Shown one piece after another: positions 34,325 to 42,067 of a stretch of DNA of 64,000 nucleotides. The position numbers and the translations under genes are program-made. Where the stretch lies: positions 28,985-92,984 of the forward strand of contig CAKSZH010000010.1 in the NCBI GenBank assembly GCA_934525675.1, written 5' to 3'. The stretch comes from an uncultured Eubacteriales bacterium. Its GTDB lineage: Bacteria > Bacillota > Clostridia > Oscillospirales > CAG-272. How positions within the stretch are numbered: position 1 is the first letter of the stretch; each line of letters starts with the position of its first letter. The notes under the pieces are model-generated. The model worked only from the letters and a program-made list of their open reading frames with translations, ran no database searches and was not told the origin of the DNA.

Positions 34325-35242
34325 TTACATCCTTACGTCGTCCCGCGGTATCTTCCTCCAGTCAAATTCCGGGAGCAGTTCGTGAAGTGTCAGCGGCTCG
34401 GGGCGGTCAATGAGATTCACTGCGCACGCAAGCTGCCCGATGAGCGCCTCCGGCGTGCCGTAGCGTTCCCGCAGGGCGCCGGCATCCGTGTCGCCGTCGC
34501 GCTTGGACAGCCGTTTCCCATCGGGGGAGAGCAGGAGCGGAATGTGGTAAAACTTCGGGACAGGAAAGCCGAACATCCGGTACAGCCAGATCTGCCGCGG
34601 GGTGGAGGAGAGCAGATCCCTGCCGCGCACCACTTCGCTGACGTGTGATAAACCGTCGTCCACGACGACGGCAAGCTGATAAGCGTACACGCCGTCCGCG
34701 CGCCTGACCACAAAATCCGTGCAGTCACGTGCGAGGTTTTCCCGATAGTTTCCCTGTACGCCGTCCGAAAACGCAATGTCCGTGTCCGGTACCATCACGC
34801 GGTATGCGGGGGCACGGTCGGAGTCCGGCTTTTGCCCCGAAAGAAAGAGCTTCCGGCACCTCCCGTCATAGAGCACCTGCCCGTCGCTTCCGTGCGGTGC
34901 GGTGGCGGCATGGAGCGCGGCGCGGGAGCAATAGCAGGGATAGATCAGCCCCGCGTCGCAAAGCCGTTTGTAATAGGTTTCGTAAACAGGGAAGCGATTT
35001 GACTGAAAGCTGTCACGGTCGCCGCCGCGGTCCCAGTCGATCCCGAACCACGAGAGGTCTTCCATGAGAATACGGCTGTTGTCGCCGAACCGGCAGCGTT
35101 CCTCGTCGAGGTCTTCAATGCGGAGAACGAATTCGCCGCCCTGCTTCCTTGCCGAGAGCCACGCGAGCATCGCGGTGAGCAGATTCCCGGCGTGCATTCT
35201 GCCGGACGGGGTGGGGGCAAATCTGCCGACAACCTGACTCAT
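34325..35242 (-). CDS. gluQ: Glutamyl-Q tRNA(Asp) synthetase
   Basis: A GluRS paralogue that lacks the anticodon-binding domain and glutamylates queuosine in the tRNA-Asp anticodon. The 305-residue protein has a HIGH-type motif in FAPTPSGRMHAGNL, a KMSKR-type LSKRDGD near residue 240, and a zinc site (CYCS plus later Tyr and Cys in DGRCRK). Its length equals the catalytic core only, which separates it from full GltX. Start ATG 35242 has GGAAAGGA upstream; a further in-frame ATG 87 bp upstream lacks support. The family is best known in Proteobacteria, and the gene implies queuosine-modified tRNA in this organism. Confidence 0.9.
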   Translation of the reverse strand: MSQVVGRFAPTPSGRMHAGNLLTAMLAWLSARKQGGEFVLRIEDLDEERCRFGDNSRILMEDLSWFGIDWDRGGDRDSFQSNRFPVYETYYKRLCDAGLIYPCYCSRAALHAATAPHGSDGQVLYDGRCRKLFLSGQKPDSDRAPAYRVMVPDTDIAFSDGVQGNYRENLARDCTDFVVRRADGVYAYQLAVVVDDGLSHVSEVVRGRDLLSSTPRQIWLYRMFGFPVPKFYHIPLLLSPDGKRLSKRDGDTDAGALRERYGTPEALIGQLACAVNLIDRPEPLTLHELLPEFDWRKIPRDDVRM

Positions 35243-35392
35243 AGGATTCCTTTCCGCGGTACCGGGCAAAGATTCAGGGTACTGCATTTTGGGGTGATGT
35301 TCGGGAGGGATATTTCCCGGGTACCGCATATTACGGGTGATACCGGGGCTGTATTCTTAAGGACTTTCCGGGAGGCGGTCGTTCTGCGAAGC

Positions 35393-36847
35393 TCAGAACC
35401 TCACTTCCGCGTTTCTGTCAACGGCGCCCGCGTTCTTCCCGTGTGCGATGACGTGCATCGGGCAGACGTCCGCGCACGCGCCGCAGCTGGTACACTTGTC
35501 GTAGTCGATCACGGCGAGGTTGTTGACCACGTGAATGGCATCCGCAATGCAGGCGCTCTCGCACTTCCTGCACCCGATACAGCCGTTGCGGCACGCCTTG
35601 CGCGTCAGTACGCCTTTTTCGTGATTGGAGCACTCTACCTTGACGTAGGAAACGTCGGGGAAGAGCGAAATGATGTGGCGGGGACAGGTCTTGACGCACA
35701 GCCCGCAGCCGATGCAGTCCGCCGGGTTGATCTCGGCGATCCCGTCGTGGCAGGTGATGGCGTTTTTGGGGCAGACGGCGGCACAGTCGCCGAAGCCGAG
35801 ACAGCCCTCGGTACAGATGCCGGGTCCACCGTAAAGTCCCGCTGCGGCGGCGCAGGAGGGAATACCGACATAATTGTGCTTGTCGCCCGCCGCGTCGCAG
35901 GTGCCCTTGCAATGGACAACAGCGACCTGCTCGACCACGTCCTCGAATCTGACTCCGAGCAGATTTGCAATGCTTTTGGCTGCCGCATCGGCACCGGGTG
36001 TACAGAGATTGGTTTTTGTGCCGGGAACCGTCGCAAGCGCGTGTGCGTATCCGTCACAGCCGGAGAAGCCGCAGGAGCCGCAGTTGGCACCGGGGAGGCA
36101 GTCGCGGATTTTTTCCTCGGTTTCGTCCATGGGGACGTCGAATTTGGTCGAAGCGACCGCGAGAATGATCCCGCAGAGAAGTCCGAGTACCGTCACAACG
36201 AGGACGGCAAGCAGAATGTTTTTGGGGGACGCTTCGGCACCCGAGATGTGGGAGAAGTTGCCCGTGTACGCGTCCGCGATCCCGCCGAAACCGAGAAACG
36301 CAAGCGACACAATGGACGCGGCGACCAGCGTCAGGGGAAGTCCGCGGAAGGCGCGGGGCGGGTTTGCCTCCTCCATCCGGGAGCGTACTCCGGAGAAGAG
36401 CAGCATGGCAAGCAGGAATCCGACGCCCGCACCGAACGACGCGACCATCGCCTCTGCAAAGTTGTAGCCGCCGGAAATGACATCAATGGTGATGCCGAGC
36501 ACGGCGCAGTTGGTCGTGATGAGCGGCAGATAAACGCCGAGCGCACGGTGCAGGGAGGGCAGGAATTTCTTCAGCACAATCTCCACAAACTGCACAAGCG
36601 TGGCGATCACGAGGATGAAGACAACGGTCTGGAGATATCCGAGTCCGTTCGGGTCAAGCAGATAGGACTGGATGGGCCAGGTCGCAAGCGTGGAAAGTAC
36701 CATGACGAAGATGACGGCAAGCCCCATGCCGAGCGCCTGGTCGATCTTTTTGGAGACGCCGAGGAAGGGACAGATGCCGATGGTCTGCGCAAGGACGTAG
36801 TTGTTGACGAGAACGGTGGAAAGCAGAATCAGAAGAAAGATATTCAT
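35393..36847 (-). CDS. rnfAB: RnfA-RnfB fusion, Rnf electron transport complex
   Basis: A single 484-residue frame joins two Rnf subunits. Residues 1 to about 192 are RnfA (MNIFLLILLSTVLVNNYVLA, GICPFLGVSKKIDQALGMG, six membrane helices). After a ~15-residue linker (DAYTGNFSHISGAEAS) comes RnfB. It has one membrane helix, then the [4Fe-4S] domain DCLPGANCGSCGFSGCDGYA and ferredoxin-type cysteine clusters CIGCGLCVKTC, CIGCRKCESAC and CTSCGACADVC. RnfB accepts electrons from ferredoxin, and RnfA is a membrane core subunit. It is last in the rnfCDGE operon and overlaps rnfE by ATGA. There is no stop or frameshift signal at the junction. Confidence 0.93.
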   Translation of the reverse strand: MNIFLLILLSTVLVNNYVLAQTIGICPFLGVSKKIDQALGMGLAVIFVMVLSTLATWPIQSYLLDPNGLGYLQTVVFILVIATLVQFVEIVLKKFLPSLHRALGVYLPLITTNCAVLGITIDVISGGYNFAEAMVASFGAGVGFLLAMLLFSGVRSRMEEANPPRAFRGLPLTLVAASIVSLAFLGFGGIADAYTGNFSHISGAEASPKNILLAVLVVTVLGLLCGIILAVASTKFDVPMDETEEKIRDCLPGANCGSCGFSGCDGYAHALATVPGTKTNLCTPGADAAAKSIANLLGVRFEDVVEQVAVVHCKGTCDAAGDKHNYVGIPSCAAAAGLYGGPGICTEGCLGFGDCAAVCPKNAITCHDGIAEINPADCIGCGLCVKTCPRHIISLFPDVSYVKVECSNHEKGVLTRKACRNGCIGCRKCESACIADAIHVVNNLAVIDYDKCTSCGACADVCPMHVIAHGKNAGAVDRNAEVRF

Positions 36848-37542
36848 GCCGATTTGCCCTCCTTGTCACAGCTTTCATTCCGGAGCGAGCAGGCGGCGGC
36901 AGACGGGCAACCCGCACAGCCGAATTCCTGCTTTTTCACGCCCTTTCCCTTGGTCAGGCGGTTGACAAGCGCGATGAGGCAACCGAACACGAAGAATCCG
37001 CCGGGCGCAAACAGAAGAACGCCGATGGTGAAATCCGATATGCCGGGAATCTCTATGTTGAAGAAGGTTCCGCCGCCGAGCACCTCGCGGACAAGTCCCA
37101 TGCAAAGGAGCGCGAAGGTGAAGCCGAGTCCCATGCCGATGCCGTCCAGTGCGGAATCGAGGACCGTGTTGTTGCGGGCGAACATTTCGGCTCTGCCGAG
37201 AATGATGCAGTTGACCACGAGCAGGTCGAGATAGACACCGAGCAGGTTGTAGATTTCGGGTACATACGCGTTCATGACCATTTTGACGAGCGTGACGAAC
37301 GCGGCGATAATGACAATGTAGCAGGGAATCCGCACCTTGTCGGGAATCACCCGGCGGAGCGCGGAGATGACGACGTTGGAGCAAAGCAGAACGCAGGTTG
37401 CGGCAAGCCCCATGCTGAGTGAGCCGACGAGGCTTCCCGTGACCGCAAGCGTCGGGCAGGTGCCGAGCACCAGTGCAAGCACGGGGTTTTCCTTGATCAG
37501 CCCTTTGGTAAATTGCCTGACGTGTGATATCTTTTCCGCCAT
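36844..37542 (-). CDS. rnfE: Rnf complex membrane subunit RnfE
   Basis: A 232-residue integral membrane subunit, paralogous to RnfA. The N-terminus is FTKGLIKENPVLALVLGTCP, with LGVYLDLLVVNCIILGRAE and VREVLGGGTFF as family signatures. About six transmembrane helices are present. The C-terminus is extended by ~35 residues with four or five cysteines (FGCAGCPSAAACSLRNESC), which is unusual and could bind metal. The start shares bases with the stop of rnfG, and the end overlaps the fusion gene. Confidence 0.93.
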   Translation of the reverse strand: MAEKISHVRQFTKGLIKENPVLALVLGTCPTLAVTGSLVGSLSMGLAATCVLLCSNVVISALRRVIPDKVRIPCYIVIIAAFVTLVKMVMNAYVPEIYNLLGVYLDLLVVNCIILGRAEMFARNNTVLDSALDGIGMGLGFTFALLCMGLVREVLGGGTFFNIEIPGISDFTIGVLLFAPGGFFVFGCLIALVNRLTKGKGVKKQEFGCAGCPSAAACSLRNESCDKEGKSA

Positions 37543-38084
37543 CAGTTTTCACCTCCCGTCAGAATTCCGAAGGCGTTCAGCGCGTCGGATACCGCATTCC
37601 GGTACGCCTCGGAGGTCTTGGTTGCGCCGGCAATGCCGTCCACCTGTCCGAGCTGCCCCCCGGCAAGCCCGATGTATTGTTCCCGGTACGCGTCCCGGTC
37701 GGTCTTGCCGCCGAGCGACGGGGTTTCCGAGGAGGAAACGGTTTTGGTGCCGGTGATCTTGCCGTCCTTGTCAACGCCGCACATGAGGACAAGCCCGGTC
37801 GCATATCCCTTGGTTTCCATCTGGAAGACGTAGGAAACCGTCTCACCGTTCTGCTGTGCCTCCCATGCGGCAGTCACCGAGGAATCGCCGAGTGCGGAAA
37901 TGTCCGCCTCACGGAAGGTGTATTCCCCGTCCGGGAGAACCGCGGAACGCGCTTCGGTTCGTGTTTTTTCCGCGTTTTCCGCAATCTTTGCGGCGGTAAA
38001 ATAGTTGGCGGTGCCGAGGATTGCCGCGACCACGGCACAGAGAATCGTCAGGACAAGCACCGCCTTGATGGATTGTTTTTTCAT
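37542..38084 (-). CDS. rnfG: Rnf complex FMN-binding subunit RnfG
   Basis: A 180-residue periplasm-facing subunit with one N-terminal membrane helix and an FMN-binding domain. The covalent flavin attachment motif appears as DGIAGATKTS near residue 150, with the modified Thr expected in GATKTS. The Ala in place of the usual Ser in SGAT is a minor change. Electrons pass through it on the way to RnfC and NAD. It overlaps rnfD by ATGA. Confidence 0.92.
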   Translation of the reverse strand: MKKQSIKAVLVLTILCAVVAAILGTANYFTAAKIAENAEKTRTEARSAVLPDGEYTFREADISALGDSSVTAAWEAQQNGETVSYVFQMETKGYATGLVLMCGVDKDGKITGTKTVSSSETPSLGGKTDRDAYREQYIGLAGGQLGQVDGIAGATKTSEAYRNAVSDALNAFGILTGGEN

Positions 38085-39151
38085 TTGCGGACACCTCCGA
38101 ACGGTCTTCTCAGCGTGAAGCGATCGATGTACGGCGTGAGAATATTCATGAGCAGAATGGAGAAGGAAACGCCCTCCGGATAACTGCTGCTGAACAGCCG
38201 GATGACGCAGGTGACAAGCCCGCAGCCGACTCCGAAGATGAAGTGACCGAGATGGGTGGTCGGCGTGGTGGTGTAGTCGGTCGCCATGAAGACGGCGCCG
38301 AGTACAAGCCCGCCGGAGAGGATTTCATAAAGCGCAAAGACGGGACTGCCGCCGGCAATCCACATGACAAGGAAGACCGTGCCGATAAAGGCGACGGGCG
38401 TGTGCCAGGTGATGACGCGGCGCACGAGAAGATAAACAAAGCCGATGAGCAGGGCGATGATGTGACCCTCTCCGATGGATCCGCCGCGCAGACCGAACAG
38501 CATTTCGGGAATGGAGGGAAGCCCCGCCGTCGTGCCGCTCTTGAGGATGGCGAGCGGTGTTGCGCCCGTCACCAGATCAACGGAGTTTCCGATAAAGGAG
38601 GGAAGCACGGGAAAACACTTTGCCGTCACGGTCGCGGAGAACGCGATAAGCATGACGATGCGTGCGGTGATGGCGGGATTTGCGAAGTTGTGCCCGATGC
38701 CGCCGAACAGACCCTTGACGATGATGACGGCGATGAGGGAGCCGAGCGCCGCCTGCCAGAGCGGCACGGAGGCAGGCAGATTCAGGGCAAGGAGAAGCCC
38801 CGTCACCACGGCGGACAGGTCGCCGACCGTGTTTGCCCGCCGGCAGATCTTCTGGAACGCCCATTCGCCGAGGACGGAGAACGCCACGCATACCGCGATG
38901 AGAAGCGCGGCGGACAGGCGGAAGAGGGCGACCGAAAGTACCGTTGTCGGGAGCAGGGCGAGGAGGACGTCCAGCATGATGCCGCGTGTGTCGGTACTGC
39001 CGAAAATGTGCGGCGACGCGGAAACCGTGAGCGGAGAGGAAATGTCGCAGGAACCTGTGACGGCGCCCGCGCCGTTTTCGGCTTTTACGTCCGGCGTGTC
39101 CTTTTTTGCAACCGTTTCGTTCTTTTTAATTTCGGAGGTATCTTTTGTCAT
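38081..39151 (-). CDS. rnfD: Rnf complex membrane subunit RnfD
   Basis: A 356-residue polytopic subunit of the NQR2/RnfD family that carries a covalent FMN. Motifs are SPHIFGSTDTRGIMLDVLLA, GGIGHNFANPAITARI and VDLVTGATPLAILK, with the flavinylated Thr in TGATPL. ATG 39151 is chosen because AAGGAGGGAG is immediately upstream. The first ~45 residues are charged and not conserved. An in-frame ORF extending further upstream runs antiparallel within rnfC's coding frame and is not used. Confidence 0.93.
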   Translation of the reverse strand: MTKDTSEIKKNETVAKKDTPDVKAENGAGAVTGSCDISSPLTVSASPHIFGSTDTRGIMLDVLLALLPTTVLSVALFRLSAALLIAVCVAFSVLGEWAFQKICRRANTVGDLSAVVTGLLLALNLPASVPLWQAALGSLIAVIIVKGLFGGIGHNFANPAITARIVMLIAFSATVTAKCFPVLPSFIGNSVDLVTGATPLAILKSGTTAGLPSIPEMLFGLRGGSIGEGHIIALLIGFVYLLVRRVITWHTPVAFIGTVFLVMWIAGGSPVFALYEILSGGLVLGAVFMATDYTTTPTTHLGHFIFGVGCGLVTCVIRLFSSSYPEGVSFSILLMNILTPYIDRFTLRRPFGGVRK

Positions 39152-40506
39152 TTTGCGGCTCCCTCCTTCTTTCCGTTTTGCTGTTCCTGTAGCTTTTGCT
39201 GTTGTTGATAAGCGCGGAGTACGCCTTTGGCAAGGCGGTTGCGCTGTACAATGTGTCTTCTTGCCGGACAGCGGAACGCGCACGCGCCGCACTCCATGCA
39301 TAGGTTGACTTTGAGCCTTGCAAGCATCGCCCCGTCGCGTTCCTCGTAAGCCTTGGCGATCGCGGGGGGATTGAGCTGCATCGGGCAGTGATTGACACAC
39401 CTTCCGCAGTGCAGACAGGCGGTTTCCGGCGGTACTGCGGCATCCTCCCGGTCAAAAGCGAGGATCGCGTTTGTGTTCTTGAGGACCGGGACAGACAGGT
39501 CGGGAACGGCAATGCCCATCATGGGCCCGCCGTAGAGGATCTTGCCCGGTTCCCTTACGAAGCCGCCGCAGAATGCAAATACGTCGCGGATGGGTGTTCC
39601 GATGGGGACAATGACGTTCTGCGGATTCCTCACCGCCGAGCCGTTCACGGTGACGCATTTTTCGACGAGCGGCATGCCGGTCTGGATGTAGTCCGCAAGC
39701 GCGGCAACGGTCGTGCAGTTGAGCACGATTACGCCCACGTCAATCGGCAGTTTGCCCTCCGGGACGATTCGTCCTGTCGTGCGGTGGATGAGCACCTTTT
39801 CCGCGCCCTGCGGATAAACGGGGGGCAGAACCTTTACACGGAAGTCCGCACCCTCGATCTTGACCTCCCGGAAATAGCGGATGCAGTCCGGCTTGTTTGC
39901 CTCGATGCCGATGATGAAGTGCCGGACACCGAGATAGTCGCGGAGCAGTTCCAGCCCGCAAATGATTTCGTCGGGACGGTCAAGCATGGTGCGGGTGTCG
40001 CTCGTGATGAACGGTTCGCACTCCGCACCGTTGATGATGACCGTATCCGGAGCGGCGGTTTCCGGGAATGTCAGCTTGCCGATGGTGGGGAACCCCGCGC
40101 CGCCGAGTCCGACGATTCCGCTGTCTTTCACCGCGCGGAGAAAATCTTCTTTTGAGGCGATGAACTGCTTCTGTGCGTATTTTGCGCGGCTCGGTGTCAT
40201 TTTGCCGTCCGATTCAATCCAGACGGCGGGGACCCGGTTGCCGTTGGAAAGCAGCACCGGATCCAGCTTTTTGACGACCCCGGAAACGCTTGCGTGTACC
40301 GGCGACGAAATGAACCCGGACGAGTCGGCAACCTTTTCGCCGACTCTCACCGTGTCGCCCACTTTGACGGTCGGCACGGCGGGGGCGCCGATGTGCATGA
40401 CCATCGGCAAAACAACCATGGCAGGGGGCGGCATCCTGACCGGCTCCGCCCCTGCTGTGTTCTTATGGTGGGGGACTGCAACCCCTTTCATATGTAAAAA
40501 CGACAT
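39148..40506 (-). CDS. rnfC: Rnf complex NADH-interacting subunit RnfC
   Basis: The first gene of the operon encodes 452 residues. An N-terminal barrel-sandwich region precedes the NAD/FMN-binding GLGGAGFPTIGKL and NGAECEPFITSDTR, followed by SLBB-like sequence. Two [4Fe-4S] motifs follow, CLHCGRCVNHCP and CMECGACAFRCP. It catalyses NAD reduction with electrons from ferredoxin, coupled to ion translocation. ATG 40506 has AGAGG upstream; an in-frame ATG further up lies in the promoter. The operon order C-D-G-E-(AB) matches other Rnf operons except for the fusion. Confidence 0.95.
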   Translation of the reverse strand: MSFLHMKGVAVPHHKNTAGAEPVRMPPPAMVVLPMVMHIGAPAVPTVKVGDTVRVGEKVADSSGFISSPVHASVSGVVKKLDPVLLSNGNRVPAVWIESDGKMTPSRAKYAQKQFIASKEDFLRAVKDSGIVGLGGAGFPTIGKLTFPETAAPDTVIINGAECEPFITSDTRTMLDRPDEIICGLELLRDYLGVRHFIIGIEANKPDCIRYFREVKIEGADFRVKVLPPVYPQGAEKVLIHRTTGRIVPEGKLPIDVGVIVLNCTTVAALADYIQTGMPLVEKCVTVNGSAVRNPQNVIVPIGTPIRDVFAFCGGFVREPGKILYGGPMMGIAVPDLSVPVLKNTNAILAFDREDAAVPPETACLHCGRCVNHCPMQLNPPAIAKAYEERDGAMLARLKVNLCMECGACAFRCPARRHIVQRNRLAKGVLRAYQQQQKLQEQQNGKKEGAAK

Positions 40507-40544
40507 GAGATACCTCTCGGTTTTTATTCTGAAAAGCTTATTAT

Positions 40545-40573
40545 ATTGTACAATGTGTAACACATTTTGTCAA
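40545..40573 (-). promoter_or_regulatory. rnf operon promoter with palindrome in the spacer
   Basis: On the minus strand TTGACA (40573-40568), 17 bp and TACAAT (40550-40545). The spacer contains the 15-bp palindrome AATGTGTTACACATT (minus strand; 40552-40566), a likely repressor site. Confidence 0.8.
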
Positions 40574-40675
40574 GGATAATGAATAATTTGCACGTTTTCT
40601 CTATATTTTTTGCGTTTTTTCTATATATGAACTGTTTGCAAAGAAATCAAGTCTGTGAAATTTTCTCTGCTTCCC

Positions 40676-40703
40676 TTGACATTACGCACATACCGTCTAT
40701 AAT
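40676..40703 (+). promoter_or_regulatory. Promoter of the zinc-ribbon membrane protein
   Basis: TTGACA (40676-40681), 16 bp and TATAAT (40698-40703). Confidence 0.85.
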
Positions 40704-40733
40704 AGAATAAAAGGAACGAAGGGAGGCTGTGTG

Positions 40734-41156
40734 ATGAAACTGAAGGATCGTTTTGCCGCGTTTATGTACGGCAGAAACGGAAACGACGAATTTTATACAT
40801 TTCTGATGTGGGTCGCGCTGGCGCTCCTCATTGTCGCGTGGATCTTCATGATCGCGGGTCTCCATGTGGTGTACATCATCCTGTACGCGCTCGATCTTCT
40901 GATCCTGTGGTACGGAATGTTCCGCTGTATGTCGCGCAACAAGGAAAAGCGTTCCCGCGAAAACCGGGCGTTTCTCCGCAAATGGAATGCGTTCAAGGGC
41001 TTTTTTAAGCTGCAGGGGAATCGCGTCCGCGACCGCAAAACGTACGTGTACCGCCGTTGCCCCGGATGCCGGGTGACGCTCCGCCTGCCCAAGCGCAAAG
41101 GAAAGCACACCGTCGTCTGCCCCAAGTGCGGAAGACGGTTTGAAGTGAAGATCTGA
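40734..41156 (+). CDS. Small membrane protein with C-terminal zinc ribbon
   Basis: A 140-residue protein of unknown function. Two closely spaced hydrophobic segments (TFLMWVALALLIVAWIFMIA and VVYIILYALDLLILWYGM) are followed by a very basic stretch. A C-terminal zinc ribbon is formed by CPGC (RRCPGCRVTLRLPKRKG) and CPKC (VVCPKCGRRFEVKI). The layout suggests a membrane-tethered nucleic-acid or protein-binding domain facing the cytoplasm. GGGAGG precedes the ATG; GTG 40731 is one codon earlier. It is followed 15 bp later by the pyridoxamine kinase gene. Confidence 0.8.
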   Translation: MKLKDRFAAFMYGRNGNDEFYTFLMWVALALLIVAWIFMIAGLHVVYIILYALDLLILWYGMFRCMSRNKEKRSRENRAFLRKWNAFKGFFKLQGNRVRDRKTYVYRRCPGCRVTLRLPKRKGKHTVVCPKCGRRFEVKI

Positions 41157-41171
41157 TCGGAGAATCGAAAA

Positions 41172-42005
41172 ATGAAGCAGCCGCGTATTCTGACCGTGCA
41201 GGACATTTCCTGCGTGGGGCAATGCTCCCTGACCGTTGCATTGCCGATTATTTCCGCCTGCGGCGTGGAGACCTGCGTGCTCCCGTCTGCGGTCTTGTCC
41301 ACCCATACCGGCGGATTCACCGGGTATACTTTCCGCGATCTGACGGACGACATCCCCGGGATTCTCGCGCATTGGAAGAAGGAAGGCATTCTGTTTGATG
41401 CGGTATATACCGGCTACCTCGGCAGTGCGCGCCAGATTGAACTGGTGGAGGAGATATTCAGTACAATGCTGACGGAGGGTGGGCTGAAAATCGTCGATCC
41501 CGCGATGGCGGACGGCGGAAAGCTGTACCCCGGCTTTGATATGGCGTTTGCGGAGCGGATGCGCAGACTTTGTGCTCACGCGGACATTCTTCTGCCGAAC
41601 ATCACCGAGGCGTGCCTCCTGACCGGAACGGAATACCGGGAGACCTTTGACGAGGTGTATATCAACGCGCTGTCCGATCGGCTGTTGAGCCTTGGTGTCG
41701 GAACGGTCGTCCTGACCGGTGTCGGGTATCGTCCGGGGAAAACGGGCGTTTTTGTCCGGGGGAAGAGCGGCACCCATTATTATGAACACGAAAAGATGGA
41801 GAATGGCTGCCACGGGACCGGGGACGTGTACGCCTCCGCGTTTACGGGTGCGCTCATGAACGGTTTTTCCGTCAATGATGCGGCAAGGATCGCCGCGGAT
41901 TATACGCTTCTCTGTATCCGCCGCACGGCGGGAGACCCGTCGCACTGGTACGGAGTCCGGTTTGAGCCGGTAATTCCGGACCTTGTCCGGATGCTCGGGA
42001 AGTAA
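41172..42005 (+). CDS. pdxY: Pyridoxamine/pyridoxal kinase
   Basis: A 277-residue ribokinase-fold kinase that phosphorylates pyridoxal, pyridoxine or pyridoxamine to salvage vitamin B6. It begins ILTVQDISCVGQCSLTVALP. It has the STHTGGFTGY segment, DPAMADGGKLYPGF, LLPNITEACLLTG and the catalytic loop HGTGDVYAS with the general base Asp. The fit is closest to the clostridial pyridoxamine kinase group (PdxY/PdxK type 1). It is followed by a bidirectional terminator. Confidence 0.92.
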   Translation: MKQPRILTVQDISCVGQCSLTVALPIISACGVETCVLPSAVLSTHTGGFTGYTFRDLTDDIPGILAHWKKEGILFDAVYTGYLGSARQIELVEEIFSTMLTEGGLKIVDPAMADGGKLYPGFDMAFAERMRRLCAHADILLPNITEACLLTGTEYRETFDEVYINALSDRLLSLGVGTVVLTGVGYRPGKTGVFVRGKSGTHYYEHEKMENGCHGTGDVYASAFTGALMNGFSVNDAARIAADYTLLCIRRTAGDPSHWYGVRFEPVIPDLVRMLGK

Positions 42006-42017
42006 ACAAAAATAAGC

Positions 42018-42051
42018 AACTCCCGCCGCGCAAAGCGCGGCGGGAGTTTTT
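42018..42051. terminator. Bidirectional terminator
   Basis: A 14-bp stem, AACTCCCGCCGCGC (from 42018) with an AAA loop and complement, then TTTTT. It lies between two converging genes. Confidence 0.9.
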
Positions 42052-42067
42052 GTGTTCTTCCGGCAGG

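Noticed and set aside
40545..40573. Rex operator at the rnf promoter
   Set aside because: The palindrome AATGTGTTACACATT differs from the TTGTGAA/TTCACAA-type consensus in sequence and spacing; kept only as an unidentified operator.
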